20,856 bases of DNA from Rhizophagus sp. LPA8_4_AMF (GCA_021464525.1 JADRCO010001259.1:1-20856); one strand, 5' to 3'; positions 9,065 to 19,585 are shown, numbered from the stretch's first letter. Made by a program: numbers and translations. Notes: a model not told the origin generated them from the sequence alone.

Positions 9065-10355
9065 TTAAGTAGTAGTTTTCTTCAACTCATCATGATTAAT
9101 GTCATATATAATCGAATCGATATTTAAGTACTCAGCAGTAAAAATTTTAAATATATTGTTTAAATTATATACTACAACAGGGTCAATGGCACTAGCATTG
9201 TCCTATATTAATTTTTTGAAAAAAGAGAGTTTGTATTGTTATTTTATTTTTTTTAAAAAAAAAACTAAATTTATATAGTACTTACAGATAATTTATGCCA
9301 ATCGTCAGGAAATGGAGAGGGAATAATATGTAATACAGGAACACCCCTTTTCAAGAAAGGCATGTGATCGTCTTCAATATGAGAATAATAATTATTTATA
9401 GAATATTGATTAAAATAACTGTCATGTTCTTCTAAACTGTCTTCTATATTATTTTCTTTAATTTCAATATTCACATCGTCTTTTAGGTTTTTTAGATTAC
9501 TAATTAAACTACCAGGCAATTTTATTAAATTGTTTGTGGATAATCTAGATTCAATTTGAATCAATGAATTAAACATCCAAGAAGTTGTAGTGAAATAATT
9601 TGATATAAATGGCTTTGAAGCACCCAATAAATCTAATAATATTAATACTTCTATACCATTTAACATATTTTTTCCTTTATTTTGTGATGATTCCGTATCT
9701 ATTACATATGTATTTTCCCATTTAGCTGCTAAATGTCTGTAAAAATTTAAATATTGTAGTCAATCAACTTAATCATTAAATCATAAAGTAAAATAAAATG
9801 AACATACCTTGACCCATAAAGAGAATCGGTACTACTCCAATATTTAAAGGCTTCTTCGCCATCAAAGAAAATAATCTGAAGTGTAGTACTATGTTGTTTC
9901 CCCTTATCGAGATACTTATTCAAACTATATGCTAAATCCATCAACATAGCGCAAGGTACAGCACTATCTGTAGCACCAACAAAACCACCTTCGTCAAAAT
10001 ATTTACTATCAAAATGAGCAGCAAACACTAACCTATTAGTAGCTTTAATATCTTTAGTCACAATAATGTTAGAGAAAGTTATTTGTCCATGTGGAGTCAT
10101 ATCTGTAAATGTATCTTCCTCAACATGCCAATTAAGTTCGTTGAATTTAGTGGAGATAAATGAGCGAACTTTCGTATTATTCTCAGTACCAGATACGCGA
10201 GGAATAAGCAGTGGGGGGAGAAAATCGGTGAATATTGGTGAAGTGGCGTTTGTGAGAATCTGTAACGATTGTTCTGATAATGTCTTGTATGCATTCGTTG
10301 CATTCAAAGTAAAGTATAAAACATATACTATTAACGAAATAAGTAATACTCTCAT
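9065..10355 (-). CDS. Glutaminyl-peptide cyclotransferase (glutaminyl cyclase), secreted, three exons, 378 aa
   Basis: The enzyme converts N-terminal glutamine of secreted proteins to pyroglutamate, releasing ammonia; it is the zinc, M28-fold (animal-type QPCT) enzyme. Exons on the minus strand are 10355-9808, 9736-9286 and 9202-9065; introns are 71 bp (donor AG|GTATGT, phase 2) and 83 bp (donor GTAAGT, phase 0). An N-terminal hydrophobic segment ending near residue 22 looks like a signal peptide. Family motifs appear in order: AHFDSKY (113-119), FVGATDSAVPCAM with zinc ligand D130, FFDGEEAF with E167 (acid/base) and zinc ligand E168, DSLYGSR(H)LAAKW across intron 1, LLDLLG with D218, HIEDDHMPFLKRGVPVLH with D306, and IPSPFPDDWHKL with W329 and zinc ligand H330. 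The complete site suggests activity. Unlike human QPCT (361 aa), it has an acidic, Asn-rich insertion around 255-290, and only C135 of the usual disulfide pair is evident. N-glycosylation sequons occur near 18, 36 and 59. The start fits the signal peptide. Confidence 0.93.
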
Positions 10356-10560
10356 TGTAATTAATATAAATATATATATTAAAGGACTGACAGTTTATTT
10401 GCCAGGTTGTAAGAAAAAGGTAATGTTTTGAATCTGAAAATTCAATTACGTAACTGCGCCGTACCACTCTAGCAAACTTCACGCTCACGTGATTTTTGGC
10501 CTGCATTATGGCGTTATGCGGTGACAAATAACAAGTGACGAATAAGGTTTCGCTTGCTCG
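10356..10560 (-). promoter_or_regulatory. Probable promoter of the glutaminyl cyclase gene with a TCACGTGA E-box
   Basis: The sequence upstream of the minus-strand start becomes GC-richer between about 10445 and 10550, typical of promoters in such AT-rich genomes. A palindromic TCACGTGA lies at 10485-10492, a core bound by bHLH factors in fungi. Several open frames crossing here on either strand are shadows of exon 1. Confidence 0.45.
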
Positions 10561-12291
10561 AAAAACATATAGTAAATAATGACGTATGTAATAAATTAAA
10601 TTGTGATTCCACTGAAAGATTTTTAAAATTGGCTCTATTTTATAAAAGCTTAAAATTTAAAAATAACTTTTATCTCTTCATTTGTGAAGCAGGTATATTT
10701 ACCTGCTAGTGGTTTTAAAAATTGTTATAATGTTACACTAGAAGCTTTCATTTATTAATATATCAAATTTGGCAGTAAAATTTGGCAAACTTAAATTTTC
10801 ATATAATAATAACATAGCAAACTATAGCGGGCAAATTTTTCTGCTAACTTTTTAAGTAAAAATTTAGGCATCCAATAATCATAAAAAGATGAAATACAGC
10901 TTATTAGAATTGTCTTATTATAATAAATCCAATAATAGCAATTAGGGTTATACTGATATTATGTAATATTTTAGGGATAAAAGGGCTAAATCATGGTTAT
11001 TTTTATTCTTCACAAAAAATGTGATTGAGATTGAGATTAAGATTAGAAGTTAATCTAATTTTTATAAAAAATATAATTGAGATTAACATATCTGCCAATT
11101 TGCAGATTTTGAGACCTATTTAGAAATTATTATATAATAAATTTTCTAATTTTATTGGTTAATAAATATGTAGATTCTTGTTAAATCCTTCAGAATATCC
11201 CAAAATCATCTCAAAATACCTTAATAAAATAAAAAACCCCATTAGATTTGGAAGGTAAAGAAAATGATAAAGCTGTACAATTATAAGTCAAAACTTTTCT
11301 TGAAAATGACTTACAAATATCTTTTTCATAGAGTAATAAAGAAAATCTGTATTTATATACAAGTTGGACATGTTCTGTTTGTAAAATTTATATAATTATG
11401 ATATTAGTATTTAAAAACTAGTTTTTCTAATAGTAAATATGAAACTAAATAATTACAGAATCAATTTTATTAACTTTTCTATTTATTGCACTTTTACTTA
11501 TTAGCATGATAATAGTTTTCTATACTCCTCTTATACTTTTCCACCAAGCAACTTCTTTTTGTACTTTACTTGTAAAAAATAATTCAAAAGTTCATGAGGT
11601 TTAATACAATATATTAGAATAATTAAAAAATATAATCAATACCAAGGTCTTGATAATATGCCAGCTAATCCAATTTCTGAATTTAAAGAAATTTGGTGAT
11701 AGAAATACACAAAAAATTAGTTTTAAACTTTAGGTCTATAGGAAAGAAGTTAGTATCTATATCATATCCTAAAAGTATTTTTTTTTCCATTTTTTCTGGA
11801 CATATTTATTATTATTTTAAAATAAAGGGAAATTATGTGTATCTTTTATGGTGATGATGCATATCAAATTTTAAGTAAAATTTTAAATTCTTATCAATAG
11901 AAAAAAAAAGTATTTGAAAAATCAAGAAATGTATATTATATATTTGAATTCTATTCTATGAAATTCTAATTCACATGATTAATCAGAAAAAATAGATCTT
12001 CTTGAATAGTTAATTTCAGTTATTAATAACAATCTAAAAGGCACAAGAAAACTAGACAGCTAATATTTTTGTGTGAGAAAATTTTAGTAGAATGTAAAAA
12101 ACGTGTATCAAGAGAAATTAATAAAAATTTGTGTATAGCAGAGTATATATATTTCAATTTTTATATTTCACAATCTTTTGTATTATAGTTATAGGTATAC
12201 AGTATTTACTTTATCACTTATTAAAGTAAAAAAATAAATAAATAAGGAATTGGAAATTGATAAAATTCATTAATAATAATATATTTAAATA
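10561..12291. other. AT-rich intergenic stretch with decayed repeats, no gene seen
   Basis: No coding region is supported. A small perfect-stem hairpin (GCAGGTA...TACCTGC) is at 10689-10706. TTTGGCA and its complement recur at 10770-10850. The block at about 11015-11090, with GATTGAGATTAAGATTAGAA and GTTAATCTAATTTTTATAA, matches the inverted block at about 18465-18550. The remainder is simple AT-rich sequence. Confidence 0.45.
11015..11090 (+). repeat. Dispersed ATTGAGATTAAGATT repeat, copy A
   Basis: About 75 bp with an ATTGAGATTAAGATTAG core followed by AAGTTAATCT and TATAAAAAATATAATTGAG. The same order of words occurs on the opposite strand at 18465-18550. It is probably an end fragment of an interspersed element. 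Confidence 0.55.
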
Positions 12292-12293
12292 TA

Positions 12294-12945
12294 TAGTCGC
12301 TGCTAGATATAACGAATCTGGATATATCAAAAATTTGTTATATCAAACCAAATAGTGCAGAACCAATTTTCTTATAATTAATTACACTGGATATAGCGAA
12401 ATTATATAGTAAAATGCTATATACTACATCTGAACTTGTATTTATTGATCAAATATATTAGCCACATATTTGATATACCAAACAATTACATGAATTAAAA
12501 ATAATCACTTATACAGATAATCTTTTTCTTCATTAGAACACAGAAAAATTTGGTTTAAGAACTCAATATTAACACAATATATCAATAAAGAAAGGGTTAT
12601 TCCTTTAACTGCACAAAAACGAGAACTTTGTGAAATCAAAGAAAAAAATCCAACTATTTCTAATGTTGAATTTGCACAACAATATCATATTAAAAAGTCA
12701 ACATTATTTTAATAATAATTGAATAATATAATTAAGCAATATCATTATACAAATTAAATAATATATATGACATACAGGTAATTTTTGAAAATTTTAATAA
12801 TTTTTTAATCATGTGACTTGATTTTATTGGTGGAATCTATATACTGAACTGTTTGATATATAGATTAAGATATTATATAACGAATTCATCTTATACTGAA
12901 CTAAATTCTCTGAAACGAAAGATTTGTTATATCTGGTGGTGACTG
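12294..12945. mobile_element. 652-bp pogo/Tigger-like DNA transposon, non-autonomous
   Basis: Terminal inverted repeats are TAGTCGCTGCTAGATATAAC at the left and CAGTCACCACCAGATATAAC at the right on the other strand. TA dinucleotides sit immediately outside both (12292-12293 and 12946-12947), as expected for the Tc1/mariner-pogo superfamily. Subterminal GATATAAC, GGATATAGCGAA and GTTATATC words repeat in both orientations. Inside lies a piece of transposase coding sequence (12521-12712) resembling the CENP-B N-terminal DNA-binding domain. The element is far too short for a full transposase and so depends on another copy. Confidence 0.85.
12521..12712 (+). pseudogene. Broken pogo/Tigger transposase fragment, CENP-B N-terminal helix-turn-helix
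   Basis: A stop-to-stop frame of 63 codons without a usable ATG contains VIPLTAQKRELCEIKEKN followed by PTISNVEFAQQYHIKKSTLF and then TAA at 12710. The pattern LTAxQKRELCE, a Lys/Asn/Pro turn, then xxxEFAxxYxIxKSTLF is that of the CENP-B/pogo N-terminal helix-turn-helix, which binds the ends of its own transposon. The second DNA-binding domain and the DDE catalytic domain are absent, so this is a dead remnant left by internal deletion. Its position between two matching TIRs supports the assignment. The family call is by recognition of the pattern, not by a search. Confidence 0.75.
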
Positions 12946-12947
12946 TA

Positions 12948-13699
12948 ATAATAATATATTTTAATTACAATATTAAACTAACCAAATGTAAAAATGTACT
13001 TTAAATAAAGAAAATAATTTATTAAATAAAATTAATTAATAAAATATGTAATTATATTTTCTATTTAATGCAAACTCTCTTGATTTTTAAAAATTTAAAT
13101 AATATATCATAATTAAAATAAAGTGATCTATATTCATATTCTATTATCTTTTATATAACAGATTTTCTCTTTAGCAAATTACCACTATTTTTAAGTGTTT
13201 TACAAAAAAAAAGCAGAGACTTGATTATGGTTCTATTTCTCAACAGCAGAACAAGAAAATGCTTTAAAATTCCATCCTTTGTACTTTTCTAAAAACTTTT
13301 ACCTGTAATAAATAAATGCATGCATATAAGAAATTATCTGATTTAACATATATAATTTTCAAATATATATTTTTAGACAAGAAGGATTTTCTTGTGATGA
13401 AGTAAGAAATAGAAATAACCACTTAAGAGATTGCTGCTTTAATTGTGCTGGATTTGGATTTTTATTTTGGAAGGTATAATACAATTCATAAAATTTATCC
13501 CAAAACTTGTGAATTAATTCTGCATGAGAGAGTTTGAAAAGTAATTTTAAATTAAAAAACTGCAAAACAGTTTTTTATTATTTCTCATAAGAAATGTATA
13601 TTTTTAAATACAAAATATTTTATTTTTCTAAAGTGAAAAATACTTTTAATCTTTTCATTTCATCCAAAATAATACTTCACATCAGATCATTAAACTATA
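12948..13699. other. AT-rich intergenic stretch, no gene seen
   Basis: No coding region is supported. A 68-codon minus-strand frame at 13359-13565 (rich in Phe, Leu, Lys and Asn, with no motif and no gene-like context) is most simply a chance frame, although 13380-13470 is locally less AT-rich. Confidence 0.4.
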
Positions 13700-13847
13700 C
13701 ATGCTGTCTAAATTATTTTGGACTGCCATAATTATAAGTAAAATCCCAAATTCAATTATGATATTCCAAATTATTTTGGCACTTTACATAGTAAATTACA
13801 TATAAACTAAATGAATTATGGCATCCCAAAATAATTTGGACAACATG
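13700..13847. mobile_element. 148-bp foldback MITE, Tc1/mariner-like (TA | CATGYTGTCYAAATTATTTTGG)
   Basis: The left end CATGCTGTCTAAATTATTTT pairs with the right end, which on the other strand reads CATGTTGTCCAAATTATTTT. The match continues into GG..TGCCATAATT on both sides. TA flanks both tips, and because the flanks are TATA the tip could be placed 2 bp further out. A third CCAAATTATTTTGG lies inside at about 13768. The element is entirely non-coding. Confidence 0.8.
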
Positions 13848-14167
13848 TATACATTAAACAACCATTTTCTTGAATTTCTGCAAGTATCAATTTTCAAAAT
13901 CTATTAATGATTTATAAGAGAGTTTGTAATTTATCAAAAATTATATTTTCTATTAGATCATGCTAAAAAGAAAAGGATTAATATGTTCATTAACTTCATT
14001 ATAGTTTGTTGCAATTTGATCTATACTTTTTTCAATACATCAATTTTATTCAAATCTTCATTTTAATTCTTTAAACAATACTAGCACCAGAGGCAAAAAT
14101 AGTTTGCAATAGAACTATTTAATTTAAGATTAATAACTAAAAATTTCCAGTTGCCACTAAAAGTATA

Positions 14168-14677
14168 CAGTCAGAACTCAATATAACAATTTAGGATAAA
14201 CTGATTTTGGTTTATAATGAACTTTTTTCTCAAATTAAAACCACTTATAATTAAATTTATCATTATATAACGATTTTATTATGAATTTTGTGATATTATA
14301 TATAACAAAGTCCAGTTGTAAACTGGTTATATGTATTTATTCGTGATAAACTGAACTCTGGCTGGCATTAATTTAGTCTTAGCCTGTACTATATGATTCA
14401 ACAGGTTACATGACTTCTCGTAAATCAAATTATTGGCCAAAATTTGAAGATTTCAATAATTAAAAACTATATAAATTATTAATATGAGTTTTTATAAGCA
14501 TAATGGCTCTTAAATATATTCTAGTAAATAAATTATTGGGAAAAATTTTTTGATATACCGAATTTTTAAATTTTTTATTATTAAATCGATATATTAAGAA
14601 AACTTATTTTTATGAATCTTTATTATAATGAACCAAAATCACTAAACCAGAGGGTTCGTTATATCAAGTTTTGCCTG
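14168..14677. mobile_element. 510-bp pogo-like TIR element
   Basis: The left end reads CAGTCAGAACTCAATATAAC and the right end on the other strand CAGGCAAAACTTGATATAAC. Both are followed, 15-16 bp further in, by TGATTTTGGTT. TA dinucleotides lie at 14166-14167 and 14678-14679. The CAG...ATATAAC pattern resembles the ends of the 12294-12945 element, so the two probably answer to related transposases. A 17-codon frame starting at ATG 14411 (MTSRKSNYWPKFEDFNN) could be a transposase scrap, but it is too short to assign. Confidence 0.8.
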
Positions 14678-14679
14678 TA

Positions 14680-16154
14680 GTTCAAAATTTCACAAAATTC
14701 CTGAGACTTCTAACCCATTTTTTTAAATGATTTTAGTTCTTCAATAAAGAAATAATATAAATTTAAATGTATCTTATTTTTCAGTGCCTGATTTATTTCT
14801 TCTTCTTTCTTAAAAACCTTTTTATCAAAATAAACTGTGAACATTTGTTAGATGCATATATGAATTAATTGCAAATAATCCTAAAGCATCCTATTACAAG
14901 AATATCAGATTCAGCTATATATTACCAGAAATTATTTTCAGCATAAAATCTTTTTTACCAGAGAGGAGTACTGTAATTATTTTTGAGGATTTATGTATAG
15001 TCCAATCTCTGAGTCTAGTGTTGGGAAGTTTGCCTAAAACTTTACCAAATCCTAAAACTCTGTTCAAAACCCAATACTGCCTAAGTTCATATAAAATTAA
15101 ATTATTCCATTTTTTACACATGTGTACCATTAAAATATTTCTTCATGCTATATTACTCAAAAGTATTACTATATACTAATCATTATTTGTGAAAATATTT
15201 CCTTTTTAGTAATATATATAATGGTAGTATAATGGTAATAATAGCGTTTAAAATGTATTGGCAGATATACTAATGATATAAAAAATATGTCTATGATTAT
15301 TCACTTAATAGCTACCATAAAGGTAAGTTTGTTGTATTTAATCTCAGTAGATCAGAGGATGATCCTCTTACAATTTAGCTAAAATTTAACATATATATGA
15401 AGTCAAAATTAAAAGTTAAGTCAAAATTAAAGTTAAAATTGGCTGAAATTATATTATATTATATATTTTAAATAGTTGTGAAATAGTAAAAACTTTAAAT
15501 CATAACAACTCTGTAAATATCGATACTATAAAAATGAAATATTTATCATTTGAATCCTCTTAACGAGATAAATCAAATGGTACTAAAATTATACTTTTCT
15601 GCTAATTAATTACGTTATATTTTGGTGAACAGATCAATTTACTATTTATTATAAAATTACTATGAATTAATTATATCTGTTAAAATACAATTTAATTAGT
15701 AATTTATCAATTTGACGAAAAGTATAACCAAAATCATTGGAATCTGATCATAAAAGAATAGTCAATATTGATACTATAGATATAATTTTACTTCCATTCA
15801 ATTTGTCTCAATTAGAACTTTCAAATGAGCTATAGATTATCAGATTCTGATTACTAAATCACAAGATATCTTTAAAATACTTCTATTATTAAATTTTAAT
15901 TATTATAGATAATTATTCAACTTCTATTTGATTATCTTGACTTTTTGGAGGGATAAAGTCAAATTAACCTGCAGAAGGAGATAAAGATAAAGTAGAAGTA
16001 CAAGGAAAAAAGTGCCACCTAGCAATTCACTTTATTTATAGTCAGTATTTTTTGTAATAAAGCTGAAAAAAAAGTGCATAAATTTTTCACAAAGTCATAT
16101 AATTTTTATTAATACAAGATATCAGTTATGATGTTAATTTCCTAGGAAATCTAT
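14680..16154. other. AT-rich intergenic stretch with dispersed-repeat relics, no gene seen
   Basis: A locally GC-richer block at 14980-15080 underlies a 71-codon minus-strand frame (14915-15130) that carries no recognised motif; repeat-derived sequence seems likelier than a gene. At 15398-15445 GTCAAAATTAAA is tandemly repeated. Between 15540 and 15880 are two diverged copies of the dispersed GATACTATA...AATCCTCTTAACGAGATAAAT type of repeat. TATACTTTTC (15588) and its complement near 15718 suggest an inverted pair. Confidence 0.45.
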
Positions 16155-16162
16155 TTCTATGC

Positions 16163-16438
16163 TAGTATTCTATACAAATCAAACTTTTTCTCTGCAGATT
16201 TGATTCAATTCAGACACAACTTAAACTCGATTTGAATTTAAAAATATTATCTTGTGATCTAATGATCTGATTTGAATGATCATTTTTTTAATTGATAGCT
16301 CTCTTTACCCTGATCAAAATAAAAAAAATATTATTCAAATTAGACCATTAGATCAAAAGTTATTCACAAATAAAATTTTTACACTTTAGGATCAATCAAG
16401 GTTATACTATGTTATGAATCGATTCATGTAGAATACTA
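16163..16438. mobile_element. 276-bp MITE with 8-bp target duplication TTCTATGC
   Basis: The left end TAGTATTCTATACAAATC pairs with the right end, which reads TAGTATTCTACATGAATC on the other strand. TTCTATGC is present directly outside both (16155-16162 and 16439-16446). An 8-bp duplication with TAG-initial ends suggests a hAT-like element. The interior has ATGATCTGATTTGAATGATC and TAGACCATTAGATCAAAAG, words of the dispersed family seen at 1692-2090. Non-coding. Confidence 0.75.
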
Positions 16439-16449
16439 TTCTATGCTAA

Positions 16450-19092
16450 TTCTATCTATTCAAAATCTACATTTGAATAGCTTTTATTTTCTTTGAGAAT
16501 GTGTTTAGACTGAATTCCTAATAAGTCAGATTAGATCAGATCAGGTCAAAATTTTGGGTTAATTTTAAAGTACTATTTATATAGTAATTCAAATTTTTAC
16601 AATACTTTTAATTGTATTATTTATATTATGCAGGTAATTACAGGTTAATGCAATTCATTTCAGGTTGCATATTGGAAACTCTAGAAATGTTATTTTTTCT
16701 CACATTTATTCAAAAAAAAAATAGTATACCTAACTTTTAAAAAATATATTATATAATTAGTCATTATATCCAAATTGGCTAAAACACTATGCAGTATTAA
16801 TTTCATTATTAATATATAAGGCTAGTAGAGCTATGATCAAAAATTTAAAAGTAATACATGTGATATTATTTTTTTTATTGTATTACAGAAAAGCTAAATA
16901 ATAGATTATGAAGTTCTTTATACAGTAAAATTCAATAATTATATAAAATTTACATCACATAAGCATTAATTATTTTTCTTATTGTAAAGCATATTCCAAT
17001 AATTAACTTTCAATGATCAAATATAATAAGATGTTACATTACTTATTTTGAACTATTTGTATGATATTAAATTTATAAAGACCTCTTGTAAATATCATTC
17101 AATTATCTTTAATTTTATTTTTACTTTAGACATATTATCTGCAAAGTTATTGAAATCTGCAATATCACTAATTTCTATAGTGCATATAATCTAAAGTCAG
17201 ATAATACAAAAAAGTAGCCAAATTTTAACCATATACTATATAAATCACATAATTTATTTATATACATTCAACTCTATTTTTGAATTTATTTGTATTAATA
17301 GTATTAAATTTATAGTATTAGGAAGTGGTTTATCCAACCCTTTAAAAGTATAATTACAGTTACTTCATGTTATTATTTAATTTGCTATATCTAAAATTAC
17401 TCAATAACATTTAATTTACAATGGAATTTTAGATAAAAAGATAACCTTGATTTTGAATATTTCTTAGGATTGAGAGAAAAAAGTGAATTAAGGGTTTTTG
17501 TATAGCAAAATCAAATTTAAAATTATGTGATATAATTATTGTACTATTTTATATTATAAATCTGGCTAGAATTATCATTAAAACTTAATTTTGGTCTAAT
17601 TTATGATGGCCAAATTCTTCAATCTTATTATAGAATATATATAAATTAAACGATCTTAAAAATAACATATTTTATGATCAAATTATCAAATTGAAAAAAA
17701 TTCTCTGTTATTATAATTACAAAGTAATATTCTATTAATAACAGGCTTAAATTTTTTTTTTTAATAATAAAATATTTTTTTCTATTTATTTTCAATTCCC
17801 CTTTAAAATTACCTGACTTTAGATTGTATATACCATATATTGGTTGTGCTTACTTTTTTTCTTTTTAAGAATAGATAATTTTTATCAAATTTATTAGATT
17901 TTTTTTTATAACCACTAGATTTTGCATTAACATATACTTGAAGTACTTAGAGTGTATGTTGATGAAAAATTAGTTTTTATGAATATATTTCATTATTACA
18001 TTCTTAAAAAAATTCACAATAATCATTTAAATCAATCAAAACTGCTAAATCTCATGATTTATTGAGATTAGGATTGAAATTGGAATTGGAACTAGTTTAA
18101 GATTAAAATTAGCATTTCAATCTTAATTTATATAAAATTCAAATTAGAGATATATTTGCTAGTTAGATTTGTTAATACTAGTCAGACTTTTTAATGTAGG
18201 CTAAATTTTATGTAATACATACAATAAAATTTTACCTTTTTTACTATTAAAGTGGTACAAAATACATATTAATGCATTTTTCTGAATATATATTTATAGG
18301 TAAAAATCCAATTAAAATGTTTATGTTGTAAATTCATACAGATTTACATATTTATGCATAATTTCCATTTTAGAATAAGTTGAATTCCAGTTAAATTTTG
18401 AAGTAACTTAGTGAAAATCTACTTAGATAAGCTTTATTTCAATCTGTGATTAGCTTAAGATTGAAATCAGTTAATTTTAATCACATTTTTTATGAAATCA
18501 GATTAACTTGTAATCTCAATCTTAATCTCAATTATGTTATTTATAAAGATGCTCTTTTTTTGTTATTTTGACAATTAAACTTTCCTAGTGTAATACCAAA
18601 AAATTACTGGTATATGATTAATTCTGCTAATTATAACTAAAAATAATTAGATCAATTTATCAAAAATTTGTTTTTTAAATAAAACTTAAGAGTAGATAAG
18701 ATTTACATTATAATACATATATATCTATCATCACGTGATAACAAAATCAATGAAAAATAGACAAAAAATTTACAATAACTTATAAACCATCATATGAATT
18801 TTATTATACTGTATATATATTTAAAAAGAAGATAAATATACATTCAATTTATATATTAAAATATTTAAATAAAACTAATTTTTTTTGATTCTTATATTAT
18901 TAAAATTAATATTTTGCGAGTTTCTGGCATATAAATAGTATGGATTTTTTGTCTGTTAAAATTTATTTATCTGCTATTTAATTTCAGTATAAAATTATAA
19001 TATTCCAATTATTACTTTATCAAATATCAAATATCTTGTAATTATACACTTAATAAAGATAATAATCTAAAGTTAAAAAAATAAAAAAGTAT
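16450..19092. other. Long AT-rich non-coding stretch, no gene seen
   Basis: About 2.6 kb without a supportable reading frame. It is dominated by TA-rich simple sequence with poly-T runs (for example 17750-17785). Two blocks with ATTGAGATTAG/AAGATTGAAAT words lie at 18040-18130 and 18420-18550. A TCACGTGA palindrome at 18731-18738 is isolated and has no gene beside it. Confidence 0.5.
18465..18550 (-). repeat. Dispersed ATTGAGATTAAGATT repeat, copy B (inverted relative to copy A)
   Basis: Read on the minus strand, the order ATAATTGAGATTAAGATTGA, then ACAAGTTAATCTGATTT, then ATAAAAAATGTGATT parallels the block at 11015-11090. The two are about 7.4 kb apart and in opposite orientation. It may be the terminal part of an inverted-repeat element whose other end near 18040 is too decayed to place. 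Confidence 0.5.
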
Positions 19093-19094
19093 TA

Positions 19095-19582
19095 CTGTTT
19101 AGTACTACATAAAATATCCCAGGTATTTTACAAAATACTTGATTTAAAAATTAAATAATATCCATGGGTATTTCATAAAATACCAGGTATTATATGAGGA
19201 GAATGCAGTATAATTATAACCAGAATTAAGCTTAAGTTACCAGAATTAAGGCGAAGTATTAATTAAAGTTAGAACCAGTTTGTAAAAAACGGTTTAAATC
19301 TGGTTTATCATTTGAACCTGAATTTAGACATAGCTGGGACTAGCCTATAAAATTGATGATAAGTTGTGACCAGTTATATATAACTGATCAATCAATTTTG
19401 GCCAGAATTAACTTAATAAAATTACGCTTGGTCATAATTTTAATACAAATTGGTTCTAAAAAACAAAACCAGTTCTAAACTCTAGTATTAATCAAAAGTA
19501 AAATTTTTATATTTAGTAAAATATCTGGATCTTTTAAAATAGAAGTATACCAAAGGGTGATATTTTATGCAGTACTAGACAG
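19095..19582. mobile_element. TA-flanked TIR element (CTGTYTAGTACTRCATAAAA) carrying a nested MITE
   Basis: The left end CTGTTTAGTACTACATAAAA matches the right end on the other strand (CTGTCTAGTACTGCATAAAA) with two mismatches. TA lies outside each (19093-19094 and 19583-19584). A further inverted terminus ends at 19208, also followed by TA, making 19095-19208 a 114-bp foldback unit on its own. Of the 488 bp, 229 are accounted for by the inserted hAT-like MITE plus one copy of its duplication (19264-19492). The remainder is non-coding. Confidence 0.7.
19264..19484. mobile_element. 221-bp hAT-like MITE with perfect 8-bp duplication GTATTAAT
   Basis: GTATTAAT flanks the element exactly at 19256-19263 and 19485-19492. 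The ends are TAAAGTTAGAACCAGTTTGT at the left and TAGAGTTTAGAACTGGTTTT at the right on the other strand, inverted with a 1-bp offset. Interior AACCAGTTT/AAACYGGTT words resemble the subterminal repeats of the 3912-4124 element. It is inserted into the TA-flanked element at 19095-19582 and so is the younger of the two. Non-coding. Confidence 0.85.
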
Positions 19583-19585
19583 TAG

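Noticed and set aside
10066..10527. Frames on both strands overlapping the 5' part of the glutaminyl cyclase gene
   Set aside because: They are shadows of exon 1 and its promoter; none has a recognisable motif.
13359..13565. 68-codon minus-strand frame
   Set aside because: Short, no motif, surrounded by non-coding AT-rich sequence.
14915..15130. 71-codon minus-strand frame
   Set aside because: It has an unusual composition for the region but no motif, promoter or splice context; repeat-derived sequence is likelier.
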